Shown in pieces: positions 1-12,964 of a stretch of 64,000 nt of DNA (position 1 is the stretch's first letter; each line of letters begins with the position of its first letter). Location: contig CAJQUN010000057.1 in the NCBI GenBank assembly GCA_907163345.1, positions 1,488,001-1,552,000 on the forward strand. The letters are read 5' to 3'. Source of the DNA: Haberlea rhodopensis. Taxonomy: Eukaryota; Streptophyta; Magnoliopsida; Lamiales; Gesneriaceae. The translations under genes and the position numbers were made by a program. Below the pieces are notes generated by a model that had not been told where the DNA came from, searched no databases, and saw only the letters and a list, made by a program, of their open reading frames with translations.

Positions 1-1001
1 TTATCTCTTTGATGTCGTTGGTACCTGGGATGGTTCTACACAAACATACAAATCAATATTAGAAGCTAAATAATAGCCAAATACCAAAAATTCATCAAAA
101 ATCATCATTTTTCAGTTTTTAAACAGTGGCGATCGATCGCTTAAAACAAGGCGATCGATCGCTTCAATTGAGGCGATCGGTCGCCCTGCTGTGTAAATCG
201 CCACTGGCCATCGGCGATCGATCGCCTCATATATGGCGATCGATCGCCACCTGCTAGTGCGCGATTTTTCACCATTTTTGAGCATTTTTCAAGCTCCATC
301 CTCATACCCTACAAATCCAAACTTTCCTACAAGATCAACATCATCAAAACTCACTAAAACCCACATAAAACACTTCATAAATCATACCCCAACAACATAC
401 AACACATACTCAAACAAACCCACATAAATCACTTCAAAATCATCCCATTTCAAAACCAAACATCATAAAAACTTTAGGAAGGGTTCCATACCTCTTAAGG
501 ACTCCAAATCTTAACAAGGATCTCAATAACAAAGGTTTTGTGGAGCTTCCTCCTTCCTCCTTTGAAGAATTTCGAAAATGGGGTAAAGGGTAGGATTTGA
601 GAGTGAGTTGGGGATTTAAAGTGTGCTTGGTAAAGTAAGTGGTATAGGGGGAAAAGGGGGTTATAAAGGTTAATATTAAAATTGTACCCCAAAGTTAGCA
701 TGATGTATAAAATACTCCAACATGGTATTTTAAAAGCATTTTTATAAAAAAATGCACCGAACATCTACTACATTCACATCTTCCTCATAATCAACACCCA
801 ATACAATTAAATCATGTTAACACCCCATCTCCCAACATGCATAACATTCACCCTGAAATGCAACTCCGGGTCACGCCTATCATGTGACTAAGCATTTCAA
901 CATGATAATTAATTTCAACACATAAATCAATTATCAATATAATTCATCATATAAACATAATTAATGCCCAAATTGCAATTAATCAATTTCGGGGCATCAC
1001 A
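1..1001 (-). mobile_element. Ty3-type LTR, partial, cut by window edge
   Basis: This is the inner and terminal part of a long LTR lying in minus orientation. It ends at 1001 in TCGGGGCATCACA, the same kind of end as the complete LTRs at 4161-6214 and 52001-54372. It carries the conserved run of a CGTTGG box near 15, a block like AATAGCCAAATACCAAAAAT near 73-92, and a GATCGATCG palindrome cluster at 129-247. No coding region was recognised. The matching start of the LTR lies outside the window, so its full length and target duplication cannot be judged. Confidence 0.65.
129..247. repeat. GATCGATCG palindrome cluster 1
   Basis: Four exact copies of the 12-bp palindrome GCGATCGATCGC (near 129, 151, 214 and 236) and one variant with GATCGGTC (near 173) lie within about 120 bp. 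They sit inside the partial LTR. Confidence 0.9.
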
Positions 1002-1024
1002 ATATATAACGGGGTTTCACATAA

Positions 1025-3615
1025 TGTAAGGCCCCAACCCCTTAACTCGTCATTAGTGCATTTATGATGTCATATGAGTATAAAAAAAAATTCATTCTTT
1101 AAAAGAATCATTACATGCTTCACATATTCTCCATGACATAAATAATACTCAGCAATAAGACTCAAGGTTCACCCGTTATCATCACCATTGCACCACTTTT
1201 ACATTGTGGGTTTTTATAAAAATTTGGGCAGACTCTCCCCATAAATTGAGCTATCCCAAAATAAAACACCTCACCAAAAATAATTCCCAGCCAGGGAAGT
1301 CACCATACTAAGAAGATATAAAAAGTGTCCATATACACGACTCCAAGTGCTCACATACGAGCAACAAATAATGAATACCCATCTAGTTGCATAAATAATG
1401 TATACCATTTACCCAATCTCATTCTACGCTTCAGGAAGCAATATTGTCCAACCAAGCTCGAGCTTGCTACGCCAAAATAACTTTGTAGCTGTAATACATG
1501 TTTCAACAGAAACAGCCCCACACAGGGTGAGCATACCAACATCACACTACCCATATCATAACAATGCATAAAGATCATGATAAGATCATAATATCACAAT
1601 TCAAGAGTATTGAAAATATATAAAATATACTCCCTGTAAAGTTCTGAATCTGTATAGCATCCACGCAATGTTCCTGTTTCAAACTTACACGCTTTCATAA
1701 TATCAAGTTTTGTATCGTCACTGAGAATATGATACTCAACCACACGATGAATTCAATACAACAAGAATCTATTATTTATGTTCAATCATAAATAATTCCA
1801 TATCAATGCAGTTCTGTCTATCAATCTATTGCTCAACACTTTCTCATACTGGTCATGCCAAAGGCATCCATACCCAACTTATGTCCGGACCACGTACATT
1901 TACGTGTCCACCATACCACATATAACAAACTCAATTCACATATTTGTTCCCTTATATTCAGTCATTACAATTATTCACATATTCGTTCCCTTATATTCAG
2001 TCATCACAATTATTCACATATTCGTTCCCTTATATTCAGTCATCACAATTAAACAATTTATGAATACTGGAATATGAAATAATTCATATTATACCTGCTC
2101 GTACGTCACCACGTACATTATCACTTGAATTTCGAGTCGAGTTATCCTCCTCTTTGTCCGGAAGTCCGGGAAGACTCTGAAGGGAATTCAACTCCTCGAT
2201 ATAAATTCAATAATCCAATAAAGTGTTATACCAATCACCCCAAACAGTTACAGCAATCGAATTAGCTTTCATACTTAGAGATAACTCATTAACTATAAGC
2301 TGTAGTATATATACACATCAATACATGCAAGGTCACACACCTTCATGTTTATACATCACCCATGAACCTCAATACATGCTTAATAATTCACTGTGGAGAT
2401 TCCATCACTTTAAATCAATGCAGTCCATACTACTTCCTCATGTATCCTACGTCTTGTTCGTACATTTACTCAACATTCTCAACATCTAGTAAAATATTGC
2501 ACACATTCAAGTATATTCATTATTATACACTTTAATACATGTTTAGCACACCTTAACATGTATCTAACTCACTTATTACACAACCACACATGTTCTAAGT
2601 TATTATTACCTCAAATTATAGCTCAATACTCAACAAAACACTACCATGATATAATCCATAAAAGTATACTTTCTTACTAAACATTTAGTATAGCTTTTGG
2701 CCAACACTAGAACATCACTTAAGCATATTATCAAACACCTTATAAGCATGATTTCAAGCTTGCAATAGCTCCAAAATTTCTATCAAGAAGCCCTCATTTT
2801 CGTCCAAAATATGTCTTAAATTCAAGCAACTCATAACAAGTTCTCAAGGCAAACAATAAATCAAAAATAAGTCTCCAAATCAACAAAACAAAACAGTTCG
2901 AAAAAGCCATAATTTGGCCAACAATAGCTCCAAATTTTGAACATAAACAACCCAAATTTTCGCCCCAAAAATCCACCAGAGTTCGACAAAGTTTCCCCCA
3001 AAAATGGCAGCATATTTCGGCCAAAACAAACAACAAAACTCGAGCAAGACAGTAGAATTTTCGACCAAGAACATCAGCTCATTTTCGAACCCAACTTAGC
3101 ATACAAATCGTACAAAATAGTAGGAAAAATCGAGTACAAACCGAGTATGCAACACAATAAATTCAAGGGAGATGAATAATAGAAGCACACACGTGATACC
3201 TTAAAGAAATCGAGCTTGGAATAAGAGAGGAACTCGCCTCTTGCGAGCAGGGGGAGACGACGCGAGATGGGGGAAAAAGAAGGGAGAGATGGCGATGAGA
3301 GTGAGAAAGAGGCGCTGAGAGTGAGGGTTTTTTTTTTTTTGTAAATTGGATAAATGTGTGTTTTAAATCCAACCCTAGTTTAAAGTATACACCACTCAAT
3401 TCCATCTCTACCCCTTATTAATTCTATTTAAATCTCTTCTCAATAATAATAAAATTAAGAATTCTCATTAAATTTGATTCACACATAAGTTCAATCCGGA
3501 ATTATTTATCCAACCCGGGTCCAAAATATGATGTCCAATAATTTAAATCCTAAACTGTTATTTAAATACCACAACTAGATCAAATGAATAATTATCGAAT
3601 ATTCCGAGCATCACA
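1025..3615 (-). mobile_element. Probable LTR (TGTAAGGCCCC...TCACA), different subfamily
   Basis: The segment opens with TGTAAGGCCCC and closes with GAGCATCACA, the end types used by other LTRs here. A CGTACGT...ACGTAC box lies at 2100-2119. It lacks the GATCGATCG cluster and holds no credible coding region. Inside is a 3-fold tandem repeat of about 40 bp (near 1932-2050) built on TTCCCTTATATTCAGTCA. I found no matching target-site duplication (CATAA before, GTATC after), so its being a single LTR is inferred from its ends and internal boxes. Confidence 0.45.
1932..2052. repeat. Tandem repeat, about 40 bp x 3
   Basis: Three near-identical units contain TTCGTTCCCTTATATTCAGT followed by CATCACAATTATTCACATA. 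The regular period gives look-alike peptides in two frames, so those short open frames are repeat artefacts. Confidence 0.85.
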
Positions 3616-4155
3616 GTATCATACATTCCATCCCGGTATACCATACTGTAACATCCATTTAGAGTAGTGGGTCATCACCCAATATTTCTCTAAAACACCG
3701 AAGCACAATGGACATCCCATTGTCCCTTACTCAACCACAATGCAATCCTAATCCATTAGGATTCATTCCACACTTTCATGTGTGGGTGTGACCATGTCTA
3801 CCATACGTCACATCGGTATATGCAAGTAGTTTCCTCAATAACTACTCTTACCATCAGTCACTTGGCTATAGCCATTCCAACGAGTATATCCAAAGGTACC
3901 ACTACTCGTAAAATATTTACCTCAAATGTGTGCGGTGGTACACTTCTTGTACGGCGCATCCAAAATTCATCGAGCAAACCTGCTCGGCATAATGGTCTCG
4001 TCAACTAGTTACTCAGACATTACACTGTGCCCATCATTGGCACTCAAACCATACGACTAAATACATACATCTAACTGTATTTTTCATCGTAACGACGGCA
4101 TCCGTCCACATAGAACATCCTCTATGTCATCATCATCATGTAACGGTACATGTCA
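3616..4155. other. Unassigned spacer between two LTRs
   Basis: AT-rich sequence with no recognisable gene. Its last 30 bases (CATCATCATGTAACGG...) match the unit of the minisatellite at 6220-6375. That places the solo LTR at 4161-6214 inside an older minisatellite tract. Confidence 0.5.
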
Positions 4156-4160
4156 ACACA

Positions 4161-6214
4161 TGTGAGACCCCGTTAACTAACAACGTTATAAGGTGCAATT
4201 AAGAGAACTAATCATGCATAAATCAGAGTAATTGACCGTGTTGATGCCCCGAGCTTAAGAGTTACAGTACCAAAAATTTCAAAAAGGAATTAGTTACATT
4301 CCTAACAAAAGAGTGTGAAACTATAGTTTTACTCTACTCTATGTAGAAACTATACAAAAAGGGAGATTATGTTCTGCTATCACTGAAGCACTCCTTACAG
4401 CTCACGCATCAACCCCGACCCTGGTTCTCCATGCCAAATGCACCTACAAGGACAACCCCCAACACATGAGCACATAATAATTCATATTCAACGCAATATG
4501 AATAAAAGCGTAAATGCGTAAACCATAAATACAAAATACTTCCTATATTCCAATGCATTTAAAACGCCCCTTTTCGGTTGTCCCTGTATCATAACTCATA
4601 ATTGAATCAAGGAATGATATTATGGTTTTAAACAAATGTCATGACATATTTCAATTCCTCAAATCATCAAACCAATCCCTAGTCCGTTTATCACAATGTA
4701 TTTTAATGCCCCTCGCTTCACATATAAGCGGCATAGAATAACCTAGCTTCAATGGACATGCGGTACTCCCACCCCTCGCTTCACATTTTAGCGGCAAATA
4801 TTCTTTCCTCGCTTCATATGATAACCTCGCTTCAATGTGACACGCGGTACTCCCACCCCTCGCTTCACATTTAGCGGCACAAAATAAATAGCGGCAAACA
4901 TTAAAATCATCAAGGTGATAACCATGACTCATGGGATGCGCATCAATCAATCAACATATACATATGCAATCATAATGTATGGATCAACATGTATTTGCAT
5001 CTACCATGCACAGTCAATACACACTTGCATCTACAATGCATATCCCAATGCGTATATAAATTACATGTTACCGTTGGGTGCCCGTACGTCTTCTACGTAC
5101 CTTTCCAAAATATGGTATGTTGCAGGACTCTATCCCCTGCGTTGTGTGGCTATCTGTGAAGGCTATACACAAGTGTACAACACAATATTAGATGCCAATA
5201 ATAGCCCAATACCAAAAATCCTACAATAATTAATCAAAACACAACATTTGGCTTCTCGCGATCGATCGCCAATAAGCCCCGATCGATCGCGAGATGCTAC
5301 TGCCTCAATGCCCAAAAATTTGTCTTCCTCGATCGATCGCTGAAGTTGTGCCGATCGATCGCGGCATCGCCGATCGATCGCGCCAAACTCGCGATCGATC
5401 GCTGAAGTCTTCTGCCTCGCACCCTGGTGCTCCGATCAATCGGGAAGAACGCACCGATCGATCGCCGAAGTCTGCAATCGCGAGAAATCGCCATTTTCAA
5501 ACACATTTCAAAAGCTACTATAAAATACACGATAAGCCATCATATTCCAACAACTCAACACACCAAATACTCCATTATACTACCATGAAACTACACAATA
5601 ACCAATTCTATCAAGAATACTCCCAAACATGCCATTTTTCACTCAAAATAAACATAAACTCAACCAAAACTTAAACCATAAACATAACATGATTCCATAC
5701 CCTTTTTGCTCCACTTTCTTAGCAAGAATTTAGCAATAAAATATCCAAGCTTCCTCCTCCTCCTTGGCAGCTGAATGATGGACGAAATGGGGAAGAAAAT
5801 GGTAGAGAAAGAGTGGTGGGAGGTTGAGTGTTGAATGAGTGAAAGAGGCATGGGTGCAAAGGGTATGGGTTGAGGGGGGTGGTTAGATGATAGGGTATGT
5901 TTTTTGTCCCGGTATTTAGCATGATGTATTAAAATATCCTCACATGATATTTTATGGTATCTATTCAATAAAATACATCAAATTCCAATTAAACATGCTT
6001 TACCAAAACAAACAACACGCACCCCCATTAATCATGCCATAACCCAAATTCTCAACATATATCACATGCACCCTGAAATGCATTACTAGGCTATGACCAC
6101 CACATGACTAAGCATTTCCCAATATTAATAAATCATCACCAATAAATTAACACCATAATCCTCACATAATGTAATTAATGTTCAATTACACATAATCATT
6201 TCGGGGATATCACA
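4161..6214 (-). mobile_element. Solo LTR of Ty3 family D, with target duplication
   Basis: It starts TGTGAGACCCCG and ends TTTCGGGGATATCACA, like the 2.37-kb LTRs of the young element at 52001-61542, to which it is related but diverged (2054 bp). The 5-bp duplication ACACA stands directly on both sides (4156-4160 and 6215-6219). No primer-binding site or polypurine tract adjoins it, so this is a solo LTR left by recombination between two LTRs. Inside are a CGCT/AGCGG tract (about 4690-4890), the CGTACGT...ACGTACC box (5084-5102) and a palindrome cluster (5258-5465). Confidence 0.8.
5258..5465. repeat. GATCGATCG palindrome cluster 2
   Basis: About seven copies of CGATCGATCG plus one GATCAATC variant lie within 208 bp in the solo LTR. 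Flanking bases vary between GCG...CGC and CTCG...CGC types. Confidence 0.9.
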
Positions 6215-6219
6215 ACACA

Positions 6220-6375
6220 TGACATCTACAATATCATCGTCAACCCGTGACGGTATACGTCAATACATGACATACATTTCATCGTCAAACATGTGACGGT
6301 ATTTTTCAATACATGACATCCCTAATCTCATCGTCAAACACGTGACGGTATATGTCAATACATGCTACAATATCA
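6220..6375. repeat. Minisatellite, 45-49 bp x 3
   Basis: Units contain CATCGTCAA, GTGACGGTAT and TCAATACATGAC. They recur at 6235, 6280 and 6329. A further unit is left of the solo LTR near 4130-4158, so the LTR interrupted this array. Confidence 0.8.
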
Positions 6376-6419
6376 CTAACAGAATAGTACTTTACCATAA
6401 CTCATTGCTGATAAGATAA

Positions 6420-7640
6420 TGGCATACCTGTACCCATTGCCCAATAGCGGTACGAAATCAGTACCCATCGCTCGAAGGCGGCACAATCCCGAGCTATAAA
6501 ATCAGCGGTATGATCCCTCGCTATATAAAATCAGCGGCATGAAACATCGCTACATAATCAGCGGCATGAACCCTCACTATAGAATCAGCGGCATGAACCC
6601 TCGCTATAGAATCAGCGGCATAAATCATCGCCATAGGATCAGCGGCATACATCATCGCCATAGGATCAGCGGCATAAACCCTCGCTATAGAATCAGCGTA
6701 ATAGATCATCGCTATAGATATCCGGCGGTATGAACCACCGCCATAGATGTAGTGGAATGTACCATCGCTATATAATACCCGGCGGCATGAATCATCGCCA
6801 ATAGAATAGCGGAATGAACCATCGCTATATATATACCCGGCGGTATGAACCATCGCCAATAGAATAGCGGAATGAACAATCACTATATATACCCAGCGGC
6901 ATGAACCATCGCCAATAGAATAGCGGAATGAACCATCGCTATATACACCCGGCAACATGAACCATCGCCAATAGAATAGCGGAATGAACCATCGCTATAT
7001 ATACTCGGTGGCATGAACCATCACCAATAGAATAGCGGATGAACCATCGTTATATATACCCGACGGCATGAACCATCGCCAATAGAATAGCGACATGATA
7101 TCCCTCGCTATAAAGCGGCAAATATCCCTCTTCCCTACCTCGCTTCGACATACCAGCGGCATAATATCCCTCGCTTAAGCGTCAAATATTCTTCATCGCT
7201 ATCATATGACAGCGGGAAGCTCATCGCTTCACCATATTAGCGGTATAATATCCCTTGCTATAAGCGGCAAATATTCTTCATCATGATGGTATGACAGCGG
7301 CACCAATACTCCTTGTTTCGACATACTAGCGGCAATTAATATCCCTCGCTATAATATGACAGTGATCGTGTTCTTTGCTTCTACATATTAGCGGCAAATA
7401 TTCTTTCATCGCTACGGTATGACAGCGACAAAGTATTTCTATCCCAATACACATCGCTATGAGTGTATTTTAATGCACCTCGCTTTGTCATGACCGCGGC
7501 ACTAATACCCCTCGCTTCGACATATTAGTGGCATCGGCTTCAAATGTGACATGCAGCATGTACCATCGCTTCAACATTTAGCATCAAATAATCTTTCCTC
7601 TCTATGATATGACAGCGGCAAGTATTCTAACATCACTTCA
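6420..7640. repeat. CGCTATA/AGCGG minisatellite array
   Basis: More than 1 kb of imperfect repeats alternate ATCGCTATA or ATCGCCAT with AGCGGCATGAA or AGCGGAATGAA; many units contain the complementary pair CGCTAT...ATAGCG. The first part has short units of about 27 bp. The middle part has pairs of about 75 bp with CCCGGCGG. The last part uses TCGCTTCGACAT...AGCGGCA, the form found inside the LTRs. Open frames seen here, such as a 145-residue one on the minus strand, are repeat translations. Confidence 0.85.
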
Positions 7641-7890
7641 AATGACAGCGACAAAGCATTAAAATCATCACTCAAATATACATGCAACCACAATGCATAA
7701 TCCATATCCATACGCCCCTGCAACCACGATGGTTAGCAACAACATATTCCAATTATGAACACATATCATAAACGCACATAAGCGACATAGTTGTGTCACA
7801 CAACACTAACTACCATCATGCATAATATGTGCTACCCATTTCCATAACCATGTTCCTAGGCCCTCAACAGCCCCCAAAGAGCAAACCACT
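7641..7890 (-). mobile_element. Short internal remnant left of an LTR
   Basis: About 250 bp lie between the minisatellite and the primer-binding site. For a minus-strand element this is where the leader and gag should begin, but no gag sequence is visible. The internal region of this element has therefore been lost or replaced. Confidence 0.4.
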
Positions 7891-7902
7891 GCTCTGATAC
7901 CA
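7891..7902 (-). other. Primer-binding site (tRNA-Met initiator type)
   Basis: The minus strand reads TGGTATCAGAGC, complementary to the 3' end of plant initiator tRNA-Met. It stands a few bases inside the LTR that begins at 7907, so that LTR is a 5' LTR of a minus-strand element. Confidence 0.8.
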
Positions 7903-7906
7903 CTAA

Positions 7907-10341
7907 TATAAGGACCCTCGTGCCCTTAACCCATTATTAGTGTATTAACTCTTGCAATTAGTGCATATAATCATGTTATCTGGGGAAAAAGGCTACATGC
8001 AACCATGGCATAAAATACCCTCTATAAAATTTCTTGCATCTTTTCATTAAATGTCTAGCTTTTCCCAACCAAGTCCATTTGACATATCGTGCACCCTTGT
8101 AATACACTAACATGTTCCGTTGAAACTCAATCTTCCAGTGGTTTGCACGCCTATAAATTGGGAACACCTAAAGGATATAGAGTTCCATTTTGACAATAAT
8201 ATTTTAAAGACGCCTTTAGTTTTATCGGATATGAGAGGTGGTTACTTAAGCTGTCCTACGTTATAAATGAAAAGAGAAAGGCCCTTGCCTTTTTATAAAA
8301 ACCATTACACATAATAGTGCTCACATGCGAGCATCAAACAAATGTATTTGTATCAAATGTATAAAATAATGTGCTCAATACCGTCACTGGTACTTCAATC
8401 CTGGAAGCACCTCCAATCCATAGCTCGATCTCAACTCCGGAGCTACCGTTGTACCTGTTCAACCTGCCCCAACAGAGACAGCCCCTACACGGGGTGAGCA
8501 TACCAATACCATCATTCCAATTATCACAGTACGTAATTTACAGAATATAAAAACCTAATGTAAAAAGATACTCCCTGTATAGTATCGTTACCACATAGGA
8601 TTCCCCGTACTGTCCCTGTTCTCAAAATAATCAAAACCATCAAATTCCCAAAATCAGTTAATCACCACATTGATTAACTAAAACCATTCCTTTCATACCA
8701 GTTCCATAATCAAATATGATTAAATCATTAAATGAATGACCATAGATATCACATATATCTAACCACTGATTCCATAGTTCTATTTCATCACTCGCTCCAC
8801 AATAGCGGCATTTAAACCTCACGCACGCTTAACAGCAGTGGCATCATAACCGATGTTCGCTCAATAGCGACTACATCCAAATCATTGCCCACTCAAAAGC
8901 GGCACCATACAATTCCCAATGCCTATCCATTTATTGTAAACATAATATACTATGCATTCAACAATTGCAATAATATAAAAGGCTATGCTCGTACGTTATA
9001 CGTACCTTATGATTCCGTAGTCCGAAGCAAACCTTGACTGAGTCCCGCGACCCGATGAATTATGTGTTAACACATAAATAACTCACAATTAATCACAAGC
9101 ATGCAACCACGTGCCCAAGCACGTTCACAACCTCCAACCTCTCATCAATCTATGACGATTAACCATTATAAAAAACTCCGGGCTAAGCATGCATAATACC
9201 CAAAATATTCCATTTTATAAGTTCAAAGGTTAACCAAATACTAAATCGAGTATTTTGTTTTTATTAAAATTTGGCTCCAACCATTCCATTTTAAAAGTAT
9301 AGCTTTCCCATTGGAATGTAGACATTGCCCCGAAAATCGGCTAATTAAACCCCGATTCCAAAATCCCAACATTTGCCAAAATTTCCAAAAAAACACAAGA
9401 AATAGGGCCGTGATCGATCGCCATTTACGCGCGATCGATCGCGCAACCACAATGCCCGAAAAAGTATATCCGCGATCGATCACCGCATATGCTGATCGAT
9501 CGTCAACAATTTCTGGTTCCTCGCGATCGATCAGTGATATCTCGTGATCGATCGTGGGTACTGTTCATCGTCACCCATTTTCCAGATTCATGTCGCGATC
9601 GATCGGGACCTGCAATTTTACGAAAAACTCGAGCTTTAATGGGGTTTTTCACACCCAAACTCAAAACCAACATCCGATACACCTTTAACACCACCAATAT
9701 TCCATTTAAAACTAATAAAAATACCAAAAACTCAACTTAGAATTTTTACCAAAAATCCCTAATTTCCAAATCCAACCCAAAACCTAACCAAAAACCACAA
9801 TACTACAACCAAATCGAAGGTAAAGACGAGGGGAAGGATAATAGCTGATTATCTTTGAGTACTCAGGCTCCCGAGCCGAGCTTCCAGCCATTTTTCTCCA
9901 AAGAGAAAAGAGAAGGGTTTTGGGGGCAATGGGGCGCGAAGAGAGAGAGAGAGAGGAGAGAGAAGAGATTTCGTGCAATTACGGAATACTGAGTCCACTT
10001 GGTATATATACTACCAAGGCTCCAAAATACCAAGTCCTCCACAAATACATCATGACTCATTAAAAATCATATGTTTTCAACAATTATCTCTCCAATCTCA
10101 CTTTCCAATACCAGCCCCAAAACAAGGTACCTCGGACCCCAGATACCACCAATTACCCAATTCCAAGATTTTTCACCACGATGAGAATACAATCTCAACA
10201 TTTGGATCCAACGATCCCAAATACCCAATTTAACATCCTCGGGTGTCCCAATACCGCAATTAATTCATAATTGCCACGATTAAAATCCATTGAGGATCAT
10301 TACCACGCCGGGATTAACACCATTAATTCATTGGCATCACA
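7907..10341 (-). mobile_element. 5' LTR of Ty3 family E (2.4 kb)
   Basis: It begins TATAAGGACCCTCGTGCCC and ends GGCATCACA. It aligns over its length with the solo LTR at 51644-52000 plus 61548-63671. It contains a CGCT/AGCGG tract (8790-8910), the box CGTACGTTATACGTACCT (8992-9009) and a palindrome cluster (9412-9605). A region near 9984-10010 is shared with 63323-63349 and includes ACTTGGTATATATA, which reads TATATATACC on the minus strand and would suit a TATA box for minus-strand transcription. No internal coding region remains next to it. Confidence 0.7.
9412..9605. repeat. GATCGATCG palindrome cluster 3
   Basis: Seven copies of GATCGATC lie within 194 bp. Several have drifted at the edges (GATCGATCAC, GTGATCGATCGT). 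Confidence 0.9.
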
Positions 10342-11184
10342 CCAATCGATCGCAAGACTACAATTATGAAATTAGTATTTCTTGGTAGTTGTTTCATAAC
10401 ATGGTTTATGACATTATGCATTGTTGATATGTAGGTAGCATCATCACAGGGGACGGGGCAACGAGGTTGTTAACCAGTGACGCCTGAATTTCTATATTTT
10501 GTGTCGCACGACAGGTATGTGTTAACGTACGAGTAATGATTTTCCATGTATGATCATTAGATCCTGATATATGATGATGTTATGTTGATTTAGATATGAG
10601 ATGGATATCTTGTTTATTGAGATATGAGATTCTTATGAATATCAGATATGAGTAGTGTTGTGAGGCACGATGTTGTTGAGGCATGTGATTGGTGCTGTGA
10701 GGAACAATGTGAATGTTGTTGAGATTGATGCCACGATAGGTATGCTAGTGTTGAGCATAAGCTTTGGCATGTTGTCGAGATTGATGCCACGATAGGTATG
10801 CTAGTGTTGAGCATATGATTTGACATGTTGTTGAGATTGATGCCACGATAGGTATGATATTGTTAAGCATATGCTTTGGCATGAGAGGATACTCTGGTTG
10901 AGTATATGCTTGGACTGTTATAATGTGTGAGGACGGAAATATGATTTGTGATGTTAATATGAAGATGTGAAGATGTTTCACTGACATATTGAGCTGAGAT
11001 AGACAAATCATATTTGTCCCGTTATAACAGGATGACAGATGAGGCATGCAATAACATATTTGTATATTGTGTTATGAGGTATGTACAGGGGATATGTACA
11101 GGAACAACCAAAAAGGAGTATTGCAAATGCATAATTTACAGGAAGTTGTTTATATTGTATTGATGCATTATCTTGATGTTATTG
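10342..11184 (+). mobile_element. Probable LTR-derived tract in + orientation
   Basis: There is no coding content. It contains GACGGGGCAACGAGGTTGTT near 10451 and TTAACGTACGAGTAATG near 10523, which resemble the conserved LTR boxes read in the opposite direction. A 56-bp tandem repeat follows. Assignment as an LTR piece rests on these boxes only. Confidence 0.35.
10715..10882. repeat. Tandem repeat, 56 bp x 3
   Basis: GAGATTGATGCCACGATAGG recurs at 10721, 10777 and 10833. Each copy is followed by TATG...GTTGAGCATA or a close variant. Confidence 0.9.
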
Positions 11185-12960
11185 TGTAAGGCCCCGATAT
11201 TTGATTACTGTTAATTAAATATATTTTGTGAATTTATTGATAATTAATTTGAGAATTAATTAATTAAATGTGAAGTTGACAATATAAATGTCAACTGACA
11301 ATTTAATCGGAACATGATATATTTTTGACTTGGTAAAATAACTCCGATATTTTTAAAATATTTGATTAAGATGATGAGTTAAATTTTGTGAGTATATTAG
11401 TGGATATAAATCCCAAGTATCGACTGTACAATTTTATATCAGTACACCGGCGACACTCAGATGTACATAAGTTGACTGAGAATGCATATATTAAAGTGCA
11501 TTTCAAGTCATTTTTCACACATCAAAACGTGAAATTGCATGCACATCAGCCGCGCATTCTCTCGTCCCCTTTCGTCTCCTCTCACTAAACCGCCGCGTTC
11601 GCCGCCGTCCGACCACCGTTCGCCGAGGTCGACCCACCACGACCTTCCTCACTCAACGGCGCAACTTTCCACACCAAGAATCGACGGTGAAAGCTTCAAA
11701 ATTCGTCGGATTTCGCCCAAGAACAGTGAGTTTGCGATTTTAGGGTTCGTCGCGTTTTCGTTCGATTTCATTTTTCTATTTGAATTTTGTTGTGCAAAAT
11801 CTTCCCGTCACCTAGACCGACATTTCCCCCCTTGTCTCCGCCTCCCCGCTGACGTGAGTTGCCAGAAATCGAGCATGCAAGGTTGCGGTTACTGTTCACG
11901 AGCAGAGAGCTAAGTGAGTTCGAATTTCTGGCATTGGTAGCTTTTGATTTTGATGCATTTGGAGTTATTTGGACAGAATAAAGTGTTGGAAATATATTGG
12001 AGATTTAGTATAGTGGAAGTCTTGCATTGCATGTTGGATTTTGGTTGATTTTGTTGCTGCTGGATCGATCGAATTGTGCATGTAAATGTGAAACTGTTCC
12101 AATTTTGTTCTTGAACGATTTTCTTGGTTTAAGGATGAAGATTCTAAGTTATTAGTTGGGCAAGAATTAACTAGCTTAGACCATGTTCTAGCTTGTTGAA
12201 TCATGTATCAGAGCATTGTAAGAACTTTGAACTACTTGTTCTGTTTTCGAGTTGGAAAAATCGGAAATTAGGTTATTAATCGATGTTAACCCATTTTAAA
12301 TCATGCTTTAACTGGATTAATCATATAGGAGAGGGATTGTATAAAATTGCAATATCATTGTTGATTGAGTTTAAAAATATGCTGCATGTTTGGAAATATG
12401 CTGATATATTGGTGCAAAGATCTTGCTTAATGGTTCGATTTAGTCGTTATGTGGGAGATATAATAAAATTCTTGTTCTAGATAAATACTTGAACCTAAAA
12501 TGGTTAGCTGTTAAGATTTACACTATAACCGGATATGTATGGGCGTTGTAGATGTAACTATAGGAATCATGAAAGGTTTGCATAAAACTTGAGAAACTAG
12601 AATAACAACTAAATGTTGAGGCCAAATATTTTATTGAATTGGGTGATTGGAATCGTATAAGTTTATCACTGCACCATACTATCAAATTGAAGAAAAAACA
12701 ACAGAGAAAAATAAGGATTACTAGAAATACATAAAAGAAAGCTATAATACACCTCACTTTCTTAATTGTGAATTAAGAAGAGTTTAGCAAATAGATGAAT
12801 ATAAATGATGCTATTGTACGGATATAGATTAGCATATGACATTGGAGCTCCACGAGCTACAAGGACGACATCCATTCTTTAGAAAAGAAAGAAATAGGTA
12901 TGTTGCGATTGATAACATACGACAGGTATCTGTATTATTTGATATATGAATTGTTGAACT
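11185..12960 (+). mobile_element. LTR-like segment, + orientation, 5' end defined
   Basis: It begins TGTAAGGCCCCGATATTTGAT, comparable to the reverse complement of the ends of the minus-oriented LTRs (TGTGAT-CCCCGAAAT-GAT). A GC-rich stretch at 11540-11890 encodes nothing convincing and could be the leader. The far end is not clear; it may be continuous with 12965-13906. Confidence 0.4.
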
Positions 12961-12964
12961 TACG

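Noticed and set aside
1025..3615. Target-site duplication around this LTR-like segment
   Set aside because: The flanking bases CATAA and GTATC do not match, so none is claimed.
5294..5674. Open frames rich in DRS, RSID and IDR repeats (also at 9311-9740, 13265-13605, 23272-23620, 28265-28658, 52989-53286, 60159-60475 and 62685-63042)
   Set aside because: They are translations of the GATCGATCG palindromes in all frames and on both strands. They have no consistent start and no relation to known proteins.
6521..6958. 145-residue open frame with repeated MIYAAD and DGSFRYSIGD
   Set aside because: It is a direct translation of the CGCTATA/AGCGG minisatellite, with the same period as the DNA repeat.
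7891..7902. tRNA gene
   Set aside because: Only the 12-base complement of the initiator tRNA 3' end is present. No cloverleaf can be built here or at 27284, 48019 or 59152.
11539..11913. Possible host exon in a GC-rich stretch
   Set aside because: The 124-residue frame is proline- and serine-rich without recognisable motifs and lies in an LTR-like segment. It is more likely leader sequence.
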